A stretch of DNA of 40,988 bases from Acetobacteraceae bacterium (GCA_027483995.1 JAIXTK010000329.1:1-40988), one strand, 5' to 3'; shown: positions 31,727-39,733, counted from the stretch's first letter. Translations and numbers: made by a program. The notes: generated by a model from the letters alone, not told the origin.

Positions 31727-31901
31727 GCGCCCGCTCCTTATCTGCATCGCAGGATCACTCTGCCTGCGGCGGCGGGCAGGAGCCATCCGCGGATTGCGCC
31801 CACCATCCAGTTGCCGGGGCCACGGCGAGCCCTGTATGGATTATGAAGCTGGCCACCCGCTGGGCCGGATACATCCTTTGCCGAACAAATTGGAGTGGTC
31901 G

Positions 31902-32462
31902 ATGCGACCAGCATTCGCCTGCCTGCTCGCCCTGGGCCTCACCCAGTGCGCCCCACCCCCCGCCGCCCCGCCGGCCGAGCCGCCCGTGGTGGCAGAGGAG
32001 GCGGTGCCCGACGCCGCGTTCTGCGCCCGCCCGGCCGAGAAGCAGGCCTTCCAGGTCGCCGCGCTGAAAAGCCGGCTGATGGTCACCGCCCTGGCCTGCG
32101 ACTCCAGTGACAAATACAACGCCTTCATCAACGCCAACCGCACCGCCCTGCTGCCGCAGGAGAAGACGCTGGGCGGCTACTTCCAGCGCTATTACGGCCG
32201 GCGTGCCCAGACCGAGCACGACGAGTACATCACCAACCTCGCCAACGCCCAGTCGCGCCGCCGCATCATCGACAACGCGCGCTTCTGCAGCGACGGCCAG
32301 AAGCTCTATGCCGATGTCGCCACGTTGAAGACCCCTGCGGAGGTGGCGGCCCTGGCCGCCAGCCGCACCATCTCCCAGCCCTTCAACGTGAAGGAATGCC
32401 CGGAGACGCCGGCGCCGGCCCCCCGCCAGTCCCGCCCGGCCCAGCCGCCCGCCCGCCGCTGA
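31902..32462 (+). CDS. Small lipoprotein of unknown function
   Basis: A 186-residue protein, divergent from ada. MRPAFACLLALGLTQCAPPP is a signal peptide with lipobox LTQC (Cys16), then a Pro/Ala/Glu-rich spacer (17-45). The folded part (about 46-160) has four cysteines (FCARP, LACDSS, RFCSDG and a late ECPE) that could form disulphides. It contains helical stretches such as KQAFQVAALKSRLMVTALAC and EHDEYITNLANAQSRRRIIDNARFC. The C-terminus is proline- and arginine-rich. I do not recognise the family; the pattern resembles uncharacterised proteins of Rhodospirillales. GGAG lies seven bases before ATG 31902; longer open sequence upstream overlaps ada on the other strand. Confidence 0.7.
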   Translation: MRPAFACLLALGLTQCAPPPAAPPAEPPVVAEEAVPDAAFCARPAEKQAFQVAALKSRLMVTALACDSSDKYNAFINANRTALLPQEKTLGGYFQRYYGRRAQTEHDEYITNLANAQSRRRIIDNARFCSDGQKLYADVATLKTPAEVAALAASRTISQPFNVKECPETPAPAPRQSRPAQPPARR

Positions 32463-32479
32463 CGGGTTTCCGTCAGACG

Positions 32480-32525
32480 ATACGAAAACGCCAGGGAGGG
32501 TGACCTCCCTGGCGTTTTTGTTTGT
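32480..32525 (+). terminator. Terminator of the lipoprotein gene, second copy of the GATACGAAA family
   Basis: AAAACGCCAGGGAGG / CCTCCCTGGCGTTTT with loop GTGA, then T's. It carries the same GATACGAAA left flank (32480-32488) and TTTTGTTTG right flank (32517-32525) as the phaA terminator, but a different stem. It lies 17 bases after the lipoprotein stop. Confidence 0.88.
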
Positions 32526-32553
32526 GCGGCCGTGCGGCTGTGAGATGCCCAAC

Positions 32554-32579
32554 AAAAAACCGGCCCCTTTCGGGGCCGG
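32554..32579 (-). terminator. Terminator of the ompA-like gene
   Basis: On the minus strand, CCGGCCCC-GAAA-GGGGCCGG (32579-32560) with a stable GNRA tetraloop is followed by six T's. It lies 41 bases beyond the ompA-like stop. Confidence 0.88.
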
Positions 32580-32620
32580 CTTCCTGGTCGCCAGGTGTCT
32601 GGAAAGCGTCGGTCTGCGGA

Positions 32621-33613
32621 TTAGCGCAGAACGATTTCCACGCGGCGGTTCTGCGGCTCGCGGGTGTTCGGGCCAGTGGCCACCAGCGGGCGAGTGTCGC
32701 CATAGGCGTTGATGTCGATCGCGTTGCGCGCCACGCCGAGGCGGACGAGCTCGGCCGCCACGTTCTGCGCACGGCGCATCGACAGGCCCTGGTTGTACTG
32801 GGCGGTGCCGGTGCGGTCGGCATGGCCGCCGACTTCGATGCGGGTGGTCGCCACGCGGGTGGAAGCCTGGGCGGCGTCAGCGATGATCTGGCGGGCGCGC
32901 GGGGTCAGGTCAGCCTTGTCCCAATCGAAGAACACCAGGTAGGTGCGGGCCGGCGCCGGGGCCGGAACCGCGGCCGGGGCCGCCACGGGCACCGGGGCCG
33001 CGCCGAAGGCGTAGCGCAGGCCGAGCATGCCGGAGATGTTCATCTGCGGGTCGGTGCGCAGGCCGCCGTTGTAGCGGACGTCCTCAACCGTGCTGAGCAC
33101 GCGCGCTTCGGCGGTCACGGCCAGGCCGGGAACGTCGGTGATCGGGAAGGCGGCGCCCAGGATGCCCTGCGCTGCGATGGCGCCGCGCATGGAGGCACTG
33201 GTGCCGCCCGCACGCATCTCGCCCCACTGGTAGCCAGCGCCCACGCCCACATACGGGGTCATGAAGCCGAGCCCGGCGTCGAAGTCATACAGAACATTGA
33301 CCATCGGGCCGTAGGAGTGGTTCTGGCCCTTGCCAGCACCGATCTTCGCCGGCTGGTAGCGATAGTTGCCTTCCAGCTCGATGCGCAGGCCGTTGCCGAA
33401 GGCATAGCCGATGCTGCCGAGGCCGGCGACGCCCACGCCATCAGACTTCAGCTTGCCGCCACGCGAATTGGTGGTGGTCTCGGTCAGCCAGTTCACGCCG
33501 GCGCCGGCGCCGACATAAACACCGTTCAGCGCCTGGGCCTGCACCGCAGACGGGGCGATGGCGAGGGGGGCGGCCAGGACCGCCGCGGCGATCAGCGCAT
33601 TGCGCAAGTTCAT
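32621..33613 (-). CDS. OmpA-family outer-membrane protein
   Basis: A 330-residue protein. The signal peptide (MNLRNALIAAAVLAAPLAIA) ends PSAVQA before QALNG. Residues about 28-205 are an eight-strand-type barrel (GVYVGAGAGVNWL, LGSIGYAFGNGLRIELEGNYRY, TPYVGVGAGYQWG, MLGLRYAFG). A Pro/Ala/Val linker (about 206-222) leads to the OmpA C-terminal domain (FFDWDKADLTPRARQII, IEVGGHADRTGTAQYNQGLSMRRAQNV, and the terminal NRRVEIVLR) that binds peptidoglycan. It probably tethers the outer membrane to the cell wall. ATG 33613 has AGGAGA eight bases upstream. A TACAAT just before the start is too close to serve as the -10 box. Confidence 0.93.
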   Translation of the reverse strand: MNLRNALIAAAVLAAPLAIAPSAVQAQALNGVYVGAGAGVNWLTETTTNSRGGKLKSDGVGVAGLGSIGYAFGNGLRIELEGNYRYQPAKIGAGKGQNHSYGPMVNVLYDFDAGLGFMTPYVGVGAGYQWGEMRAGGTSASMRGAIAAQGILGAAFPITDVPGLAVTAEARVLSTVEDVRYNGGLRTDPQMNISGMLGLRYAFGAAPVPVAAPAAVPAPAPARTYLVFFDWDKADLTPRARQIIADAAQASTRVATTRIEVGGHADRTGTAQYNQGLSMRRAQNVAAELVRLGVARNAIDINAYGDTRPLVATGPNTREPQNRRVEIVLR

Positions 33614-33842
33614 CTGTCTTCTCCTATATTGTACCGGAGACGCAGCGCGGCCCGGCCAAGCGGCATGTCGACTCGAGGGCGCTACCACTCGAATCCCAAG
33701 ACCGTATTTAGCCCCGGAGGCGCAGGCGAACCAGCCTGGAACGGCTCACCAACGTGTTACGTCTCGCTTCCGGCGCTCACTGTGGCAAGAATGTCACAAG
33801 CTGTGGCACGCCCGAAACGTGACATCTGCGCGCGCAAAAGCG

Positions 33843-33938
33843 TGGCGGAGGAGAGCGGGAGTCGAACCCACCCAGGACTGCTTGGCGGCCCCAACCGGCT
33901 TTGAAGGCCGGCCGACCCACCGGGGCCGATTCTCCTCC
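33843..33938 (-). tRNA. selC: tRNA-Sec (anticodon TCA), including encoded CCA
   Basis: On the minus strand, an 8-bp acceptor stem GGAGGAGA / TCTCCTCC, anticodon loop CTTCAAA inside the stem GGC...GCC (anticodon TCA reads UGA), a long variable arm (TTGGGGCCGCC... as in E. coli selC), T-loop GGTTCGACTCC and an encoded CCA (33843-33845). Length 96 with CCA. The 8-bp acceptor, the long extra arm and the UCA anticodon together identify selenocysteine tRNA. It lies between the ompA-like and GNAT genes; selA, selB and selD are not in the window. Confidence 0.95.
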
Positions 33939-34007
33939 ATGCACGAGCATACCCGAAATCCCTGCGCCACAAAGTGCCACCGCGTGCTGTCCGTGCTAGG
34001 CTGGGGC

Positions 34008-34529
34008 ATGACCGTCGCCATCCCCACCCTGCTCACTCCCCGCCTCACCCTGCGTGCCCTGCGCGCCGAGGATCTCGACGCCTTCGCGGCCATGCACGCC
34101 AACCCCGACGTGATGAAAACGCTGGGCACCGGCGTCACGCGCACGCGGGCGGAAACCTGGGACATGATGGCCCGCATGCTCGGCCAGTGGGCGCTGCGCG
34201 GCTACGGCATGTTCGCCGTGGTGGAGAACAGCTCCGGCCGCTTCATCGGCCGCGCCGGCATCCTGCACCCCTACGAGTGGGAAGGGCCGGAACTGGCCTA
34301 CGGGCTGGATCAGCCATACTGGGGCCGCGGCTATGCCACCGAGGCCGCCAACATCCTGCATCGCTGGGCCTTCATCCAGATGCAGATGCCAACGCTCGTC
34401 AGCTATGTGGTCCCTGGCAACCAGGCCTCACGCAACGTCCTGCAGAAGCTCGGCGCCTCCTGCCAGGGCATGACCAGGTTGTTCGGCACCGTGGATGCGG
34501 AACTCTGGCAGCACACCACGCCGGGCTAG
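34008..34529 (+). CDS. GNAT family N-acetyltransferase (RimJ/RimL-like)
   Basis: A 173-residue acetyltransferase. It opens TPRLTLRALRAEDLDAFAAMHANPDVM, the standard RimJ/RimL-type N-terminus. YGMFAVVENSSGRFIGRAGIL leads to the central strand, and the acetyl-CoA loop is YWGRGYATEAANILHRWAF (about 104-122). VVPGNQASRNVLQKLGA is the conserved last part. It moves acetyl from acetyl-CoA to an amine; the acceptor is unknown. ATG 34008 follows a G-rich site (AGGCTGGGG). Its TAG stop shares the palindrome CTAG with the stop of the convergent DUF1491 gene. Confidence 0.9.
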   Translation: MTVAIPTLLTPRLTLRALRAEDLDAFAAMHANPDVMKTLGTGVTRTRAETWDMMARMLGQWALRGYGMFAVVENSSGRFIGRAGILHPYEWEGPELAYGLDQPYWGRGYATEAANILHRWAFIQMQMPTLVSYVVPGNQASRNVLQKLGASCQGMTRLFGTVDAELWQHTTPG

Positions 34530-34879
34530 ACGATCTTCCCTTCGAAGGGCGGCAGCAGGTCCGGGCTCTCGAACTCCAGCACCCACAGGTCGGGGTCGAA
34601 GCGCGTCTGCCGCTCCACATAGGCATCGGCTGCCGCCTGGTCCACGGGATCGGGCCCGGTGGCGCGCATCCAGGCTGCCTCGCCGTCCGCGGTGCGCATC
34701 TGGCTCAGCACCGACATGCCGCGCTTGCCGTGCAGCACCACCAGGATGCCGCCGGAATCCGCATCACCCTTGCGCAGCACCGCGCCATAGCGCCCGGCCC
34801 CATTGCCCATGCGCAGCGCCATCGACACCCAGATGCCGGCCTTGACCCGGGGCTCAGGCACGGGCCGTCGCCCCGCCAT
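34526..34879 (-). CDS. DUF1491 family protein
   Basis: A 117-residue protein. The pattern VKAGIWVSMALRMGNGAGRYGAVLRKGDADSGGILV, then RATGPDPVDQAAADAYVERQTRFDPDLWVLEFE, is that of DUF1491, a small family found mainly in alphaproteobacteria and without known function. Full length for the family. The start ATG 34879 overlaps the end of the upstream SDR gene by 26 bases, suggesting translational coupling. Its stop overlaps that of the convergent GNAT gene in CTAG. Confidence 0.85.
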   Translation of the reverse strand: MAGRRPVPEPRVKAGIWVSMALRMGNGAGRYGAVLRKGDADSGGILVVLHGKRGMSVLSQMRTADGEAAWMRATGPDPVDQAAADAYVERQTRFDPDLWVLEFESPDLLPPFEGKIV

Positions 34880-35567
34880 CGATCGGGATCGCCTGGCCGG
34901 TGATGCTGCCGGCCCCCGCGCGCGCCAGGAATGCCACCATGTCCGCCACCTCCCACGGCGAGGCGATGCGCCCCACCGGCACGCCGGCCGCGGCTTCTTC
35001 CGCCGTGATGCCGATTTCGACGAAACGCTGCGTGGCCATCTCGGTGTCCACCCAGCCCGGGCAGATCGCGTTCACCGTGATCCCCCGCGGCGCCGCCTGC
35101 ATCGCCATGGCGCGCGTCAGCCCGATCAGCCCGTGCTTGGCCGCCACATAGGCGGGCTGGTCCGGCACGCCGCGCAGCCCGAGCACGGAGGAGATGTTGA
35201 CGATCCGCCCGGTCCGGTCCGGCAGGCGAGCCAGTGCCGCCCGGCTGCAATACCAGGCACCGGTCAGGTTGGTGGCCAGGATGGCGTGCCACAGCGCATC
35301 GTCCGCGTCATTGTCTTGCGCGCCTGCCAGCCCGGCATTGTTCACCAGCAGGTCCAGCTTCGGCAGCCCGGCGAAGAACGCATCCACCGCTGCCCGGTCC
35401 GTCACGTCCAGCTTGGCATAGGTCACGCCCCAGGGCAGGTCCGCGGCCGCCGAGCGCGCGGCCGCAATCACCCCGAACCCGTCGGAGACCAGCCGGCGCG
35501 CGATCGCCAGCCCGATCCCCCGCGTCCCGCCCGTGACAACCGCGAAGCGTGTGGTGGGCCCGTTCAT
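34854..35567 (-). CDS. Short-chain dehydrogenase/reductase (first)
   Basis: A 237-residue classical SDR. The cofactor loop is VTGGTRGIG (11-19), then NNAG (76-79), catalytic Ser126/127 in NISSVLG, Tyr140 and Lys144 (PAYVAAKHG), and the closing ICPGWVDTEM. IAAARSA after the second beta strand, with arginine following, suggests NADP(H) preference. Substrate unknown; relatives include 3-oxoacyl reductases and acetoacetyl-CoA reductases (the step missing from the pha locus), but nothing here is specific. It overlaps the preceding SDR by four bases (ATGA) and DUF1491 by 26 bases. Confidence 0.88.
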   Translation of the reverse strand: MNGPTTRFAVVTGGTRGIGLAIARRLVSDGFGVIAAARSAAADLPWGVTYAKLDVTDRAAVDAFFAGLPKLDLLVNNAGLAGAQDNDADDALWHAILATNLTGAWYCSRAALARLPDRTGRIVNISSVLGLRGVPDQPAYVAAKHGLIGLTRAMAMQAAPRGITVNAICPGWVDTEMATQRFVEIGITAEEAAAGVPVGRIASPWEVADMVAFLARAGAGSITGQAIPIDGGATARA

Positions 35568-36331
35568 GCTGCTGTCGTCCCGCCATCCACGGGGAACACC
35601 ACGCCGGTCACGAAGCTCGCCGCGTCCGACGCCAGGAAGGCGATGGCCGCCGCGATCTCGCTGGGTGCGGCGAAGCGCCGCATCGGCACGGCCTGGGTGT
35701 AGGTGCTGGAGGAATCGCTCGGGAAGCGGTCCGGGTATTTGGCGGCGAGCTGGCCGATCACCTGATTCAGCATCACCGTATCCGTGCTGCCCGGCGCAAT
35801 GGCGTTCACCCGCACGCCATGCGGCGCCCAATCGAGTGCGGCGGAGCGCGACAACTGCGCGATCGCCGCCTTGCTGGCGCCATAAGCGGCCGAGAGCGGC
35901 TTGCCGATCAGCGCCTGGTCGGAAGCGACGTTGATGATGGAACCGCGCCCCTTGGCGATCATGCCCGGCAGGACTGCGCGCATCAGCGCGTAGGGGGCGA
36001 GGAAGTTCACCGCGAACACGCGCTGCACCTCGTCGAGGTCGGTCTCCAACACGCTGCCCAGCACGGTGATCCCCGCGCAATTCACCAGGATGTCCACCGG
36101 CCCGCCCTCGGCGATCAGCGCCGCCGCCCGCGCCTCCACGCTCGCGGCATCGGCCAGGTTGAACTCCGGCAGGTCCAGCCCGATCACCTCGGCCCCGTCG
36201 GCCGCGAACAATGCGGCCACCGCACCACCGATCCCGCCGCGATGGCCGGTCACGATCGCCCGGCGCCCGGCCAGGCCGAAGGAGATGGGGGCGGAATGCC
36301 CGAAGGCTGGGTGCGGCGTGTCTGTGCTCAT
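35564..36331 (-). CDS. Short-chain dehydrogenase/reductase (second)
   Basis: A 255-residue classical SDR. The cofactor loop is VTGHRGGIG (27-34). Asp53 in VIGLDLPEF at the end of the second strand points to NAD(H). NCAG is at 84-87, catalytic Ser137 (NVASDQA), Tyr150 and Lys154 (AAYGASKAA). The ending ASFVTGVVFPVDGGTTAA is the family C-terminus. It may be a sugar or sugar-acid dehydrogenase, which use NAD in this subgroup, but this is not decisive. It lies 50 bases after the Hint-domain gene and overlaps the first SDR by four bases. Confidence 0.88.
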   Translation of the reverse strand: MSTDTPHPAFGHSAPISFGLAGRRAIVTGHRGGIGGAVAALFAADGAEVIGLDLPEFNLADAASVEARAAALIAEGGPVDILVNCAGITVLGSVLETDLDEVQRVFAVNFLAPYALMRAVLPGMIAKGRGSIINVASDQALIGKPLSAAYGASKAAIAQLSRSAALDWAPHGVRVNAIAPGSTDTVMLNQVIGQLAAKYPDRFPSDSSSTYTQAVPMRRFAAPSEIAAAIAFLASDAASFVTGVVFPVDGGTTAA

Positions 36332-36381
36332 GCCCCCACAGTTGCGGCCGGCTTCGCGAAAGGCAAGGCCGGCCGCATCCG

Positions 36382-38331
36382 TCACATCGCGACGGGCCGT
36401 GGTCGGCCGGGAAACAGGGCAGGGCGCGTTACGGGCGGCATCGCCCGCTCCCAGTACAGCCCGGGCACCGCGGCCTCGATCTCCACCTGCCGCACGCCGG
36501 CCAGCGGGATCCGCCCGGCCCCGTCGGTCCAGCGATGGCCACCCTCCGTCGGGTGCCAGCCCTCGCCCAGCGCGCCGAGGTCCACCGCCTGCCCGTCCAG
36601 CACCAGCCCCGTCACGCCCACGCCCAGCGGCCGGTGGTCGTCGCTGCCCGCGATCACATGCGCCGGCACGAAGACGCGCGAATGCAGCAGCCCCGTCTGC
36701 GCGCCCGGCGGCAGCAGGAACACCGCCGGCCCCTCGCCGGGACGTTGCGCCACCACGCGCCCGTCCACTTCCAGTGTCAGGCACGGGTTGTTCACCAGCC
36801 GGTGCCCCAGCGCGATGGCGCGCATCGCCAGCCGGTGCCGCACCGCGCTCAGCGCGGCCCCCTCCGTTACCAGCGGCGCGATGCCGGCGCGCTTCCAGAT
36901 GTCGTGCGCGAAATCCGGATGCAACTGCACCTCGCCGCCGCCATTGGCGAAGGCGCGGCGGTTGCCGGTGTCCAGGTAGCTCTCCGCCGGCAGGCCTTCG
37001 GCCAGCAACACGGTATGGGTCGCCTCGCCCAGGCTGGTCTCCACCTCCACGTGGAAGTAGGTCACCTCGTCCGCCTCCTCCTGCAGGATCGTGGCGCCAT
37101 TCAGCAGGTAGCGGGCCGGGATCAGGCCGCCATCCAGCAACAGCGCGTGGTCGGGTGAAAGCCACAGGTCGCGGATGGGCGCGCCGGGGCGGAAGGCGCC
37201 GGCCTCGATGCGCACCGGCAGCACATCGCGCGGGCGCGGATGGCGCCGGCAATCCAGCGTGCGATGGCCGATCCAGCGCACCTTCAGCGTGGCGCCGAAG
37301 GCCGAGAGCACCTCGTCGCCGGGGTCCAGATCCTCCACCGCCACCGGCCCGTCCGGCGTGGCCAGGCGCGTGCCGGCGCGGAAGCAGGCCGCTTCGATTG
37401 GCGAGGACAGGTCCAACGCCGGGCCCGCGCCGGTGTTGAAGCTGTTGCTGCCCACGGTCGCGCTGCCCAGCGCCACCTGGCCGGCGGAAATGTTCCAGAA
37501 GACATTGCCGCTGATCGTGGCCGGCGCATTGGTGCCGCCCACCGAGCTGTCGTTGCGCAGCAGCGTCGGCGGCCCGCCGGTGGCGTTGTTGATGAACACG
37601 TTCCCCGTCATCGAAAGGGTCGTGTTGTCGTAGGAGGGAAACAGCTCGCCGCCGAGGTGCACGAAGGTGCGGTTCTGCGCCTGCGCGCCCTTCTCGATCA
37701 CGTTGCCGGAGATGGTGGCCGCCCCGCCATTCGGCAGGTCCACGGCATAGTTGCCGATCGTGTTCGGCCCGTCCTGGATGCGGTTATTGGTGACGATCGT
37801 CTCGCGCGCCCGGCTCTTGATCTCATGGCCGCCCACGGGGTCGTGGAAATAGCTGTTGGTGATCGACAGCTGCGCGATGTCGTTCACATAGATGTTGTGC
37901 GTGATCCCGTCGCCGTTGCCGTTGTTGTTGAACTCGCTGAAGTCGATCGAGATCGTCCCGCCGGCGGAGGAGGCAGCGAGGATGCCGTTCTGGTTGTGGT
38001 GGAACCAGGAGCGGGTAATCGTCAGCGCCCCGCCCTCGTAGCGGATGCCCGCCCCGTTGCCGTCCGGCACGGTGGCGCCGGTGAACTCAATGTGGTCGAG
38101 CGTCACGTTGGCGTTGATGGTCAGGATCGCCTTGCCGTTGGGCGGCTGGGCCACCGCCTGCAGCTTCGCCAGCCCGCCCACGCCCTGGATCGTCAGGTCA
38201 TGCCCGATCGTGGCGAAGTCGTTGGTGTAGGTGCCGGCATCGATCAGGATGGTATCCCCGCCCGATGAGGCCCCAATGGCCGCGGCCAGGGTGGAAAAGG
38301 TCTTGCCGGCGCCAACCGTCAGCGTGGCCAT
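36382..38331 (-). CDS. Secreted-type right-handed beta-helix protein with Hint domain
   Basis: A 649-residue protein with no Sec signal. Residues about 1-310 are a parallel beta-helix of pectate-lyase type: TLTVGAGKTFSTLAAAIGAS, ILIDAGTYTND, then repeated I-x-x-N-x-F/I-x-x units (SITNSYFHD, IVTNNRIQDG, ATISGNVIEKG, ATISGNVFWNIS). At about residue 314 a Hint domain of the Hint_2 type begins: CFRAGTRLATPDGPVAVEDLDPGDEVLS, then LWLSPDHALLLDGGLIPARYLLN and FHVEVETSLGEATHTVLLAEGLPAESYLD. Cys316 would be the nucleophile for self-processing. The last 190 residues are unassigned. Leaderless export by a type I system is likely. GGAGGAG precedes ATG 38331; the frame continues upstream but without a better start. 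Confidence 0.85.
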   Translation of the reverse strand: MATLTVGAGKTFSTLAAAIGASSGGDTILIDAGTYTNDFATIGHDLTIQGVGGLAKLQAVAQPPNGKAILTINANVTLDHIEFTGATVPDGNGAGIRYEGGALTITRSWFHHNQNGILAASSAGGTISIDFSEFNNNGNGDGITHNIYVNDIAQLSITNSYFHDPVGGHEIKSRARETIVTNNRIQDGPNTIGNYAVDLPNGGAATISGNVIEKGAQAQNRTFVHLGGELFPSYDNTTLSMTGNVFINNATGGPPTLLRNDSSVGGTNAPATISGNVFWNISAGQVALGSATVGSNSFNTGAGPALDLSSPIEAACFRAGTRLATPDGPVAVEDLDPGDEVLSAFGATLKVRWIGHRTLDCRRHPRPRDVLPVRIEAGAFRPGAPIRDLWLSPDHALLLDGGLIPARYLLNGATILQEEADEVTYFHVEVETSLGEATHTVLLAEGLPAESYLDTGNRRAFANGGGEVQLHPDFAHDIWKRAGIAPLVTEGAALSAVRHRLAMRAIALGHRLVNNPCLTLEVDGRVVAQRPGEGPAVFLLPPGAQTGLLHSRVFVPAHVIAGSDDHRPLGVGVTGLVLDGQAVDLGALGEGWHPTEGGHRWTDGAGRIPLAGVRQVEIEAAVPGLYWERAMPPVTRPALFPGRPRPVAM

Positions 38332-38737
38332 CGCGGGGCTCCTCCAGCTTGCGGCCGCCCGCGGCGATAGGCTGCGGGCCGGCGGCATGTAATCCATAAG
38401 TGATTCGTAAGAATGCGTTGATGGAAACAAAAATCCACCTTGGCGTGTCGCACTTCCTATGACGAATAGTTGAAGCGATGTCATCTGGAGAAATACATGA
38501 GAGGTGCCGTCAAATCAGAAATTCACTATCGAGCGTCTGGAATGCGAGCATGCGGATAAAAATCAGCTTGGCATTGTTGAACCAAGCGCAGATGTTCCAG
38601 GAAATGATGCATCCCGCCTGTGCCATTTTCGGCAACCCCGTCCGCCGCCGCCGTCACCCTCGTCCAGGCCGCCTCTCGACAAGCCCCGCCGCATGCCAAC
38701 ATTCTGGCCGAGCCAACAGCGACCGGGGGACAAGGCG
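38332..38737. promoter_or_regulatory. Divergent intergenic region between the Hint protein and the ABC operon
   Basis: 406 bases. The centre (about 38390-38640) is markedly richer in A+T than the flanking genes and should hold promoters for both sides. An inverted repeat GCTTGG-N10-CCAAGC lies at 38566-38587. A 20-codon frame (38497-38559, starting MRGAVKSEIHYR) has GGAG at good spacing and could be a leader peptide, but nothing else supports it. Longer frames crossing this region give proline- and arginine-rich nonsense at their ends. Confidence 0.45.
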
Positions 38738-39733
38738 ATGCGGCTGATCATCTTCGCACTGGGCATGCTGCTGGCCCTTGCCGCGCCGGGGCCGGCCCGC
38801 GCCCAGGCGCCGGAGCGCATCACCTTCGGGCTCGACTGGGTCGCCCAGGCCGAATACGGCGGCTACTACCAGGCCGTCGCCACCGGCCTCTACGCGCGCC
38901 GTGGCCTGCAGGTGGCCATCCGCCAGGGCGGGCCGCAGGTGAACCACATGCAGCTGATGATCGCCGGGCAGATCGACTTCAACCTCGCCGGCGGCCGCGC
39001 CATCGAGTTCGCCGCCGAGGGCCTGCCCTACCTCGCCGTGGCCGCGATGTTCCAGAAGGAACCCGCGGTGCTGATCGCCCACCCCAACATGGGCAATGAC
39101 AGCTTCGAGGCGCTGGTGGGCAAGCCCATCGCCATCGGCGCCGATACCCGCGCCGGCTGGTGGCGCTTCCTTGCCGCCCGCTTCGGCTACACGGAAAACC
39201 AGATCCGGCCCTACACCTTCAACATGGCGCCCTTCATCACCAACCGGAACCTGATCCAGCAGGGCTACGTCTCCTCGGAGCCGTACCTGATCCAGAAGGA
39301 ATCCGGCATCGTGCCGCGCGTGCTGATGATCTCGGATGCCGGCTATCTCGGCTACGCCAACATCCTCACCACCTCCCGCCGCCTGGTGGAGCAGAAGCCG
39401 GATGTGGTGCAGCGCTTCATCGATGCCTCGATCGAGGGCTGGTACTCCTATCTGTATGGCGACCCCACCCCCGCCTTCCGCCTGATCCGCGAGGCCAACC
39501 CGGAGATGACCCAGGACCTGATCGACTACGGCTACAAGGTGATGAAGGAGCGCGGCATCGTCGATTCCGGCGATGCCCTCACGCTCGGCATCGGCGCCAT
39601 GACCGACGCGCGCTGGAAGGCCTTCTACGAATCCCAGGTCGCCATCGGCATCCACAAGCCAGGCATCGACATCTCGAAGGCCTACACCACGCAGTTCGTG
39701 AACAAGCGCGTGGGGATCGAGCTGAAGAAGTGA
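38738..39733 (+). CDS. ABC transporter substrate-binding protein (NMT1/ThiY-SsuA family)
   Basis: A 331-residue periplasmic binding protein. The signal peptide MRLIIFALGMLLALAAPGPA ends RAQ. The mature start ITFGLDWVAQAEYGGYYQAVATGLYARRGLQVAIRQGGP, then MQLMIAGQIDFNLAGGRAIEFA, places it in the NitT/TauT-type family that includes ThiY (pyrimidine precursor binding), SsuA and TauA. ISDAGYLGYANILTTSRRLVEQKPDVVQRFIDASIEGW is the conserved second lobe. The ligand is unknown; an aromatic heterocycle or nucleobase is suggested by the phosphoribosyltransferase encoded next (inference). ATG 38738 has a weak GGGGGA site; the frame is open to 38504 but the signal peptide fixes the start. The stop overlaps the next gene start (GTGA). 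Confidence 0.88.
   Translation: MRLIIFALGMLLALAAPGPARAQAPERITFGLDWVAQAEYGGYYQAVATGLYARRGLQVAIRQGGPQVNHMQLMIAGQIDFNLAGGRAIEFAAEGLPYLAVAAMFQKEPAVLIAHPNMGNDSFEALVGKPIAIGADTRAGWWRFLAARFGYTENQIRPYTFNMAPFITNRNLIQQGYVSSEPYLIQKESGIVPRVLMISDAGYLGYANILTTSRRLVEQKPDVVQRFIDASIEGWYSYLYGDPTPAFRLIREANPEMTQDLIDYGYKVMKERGIVDSGDALTLGIGAMTDARWKAFYESQVAIGIHKPGIDISKAYTTQFVNKRVGIELKK

Noticed and set aside
33614-33640. TACAAT upstream of the ompA-like gene as a -10 box
   Set aside because: It is only 14 bases before the ATG, so the transcript would start inside or after the ribosome-binding site.
38478-38747. An 89-codon frame in the intergenic region before the binding-protein gene
   Set aside because: It overlaps the binding-protein start, ends in Arg/Pro/Ser-rich sequence, and has no recognisable feature; the AT-rich first part alone makes it look protein-like.
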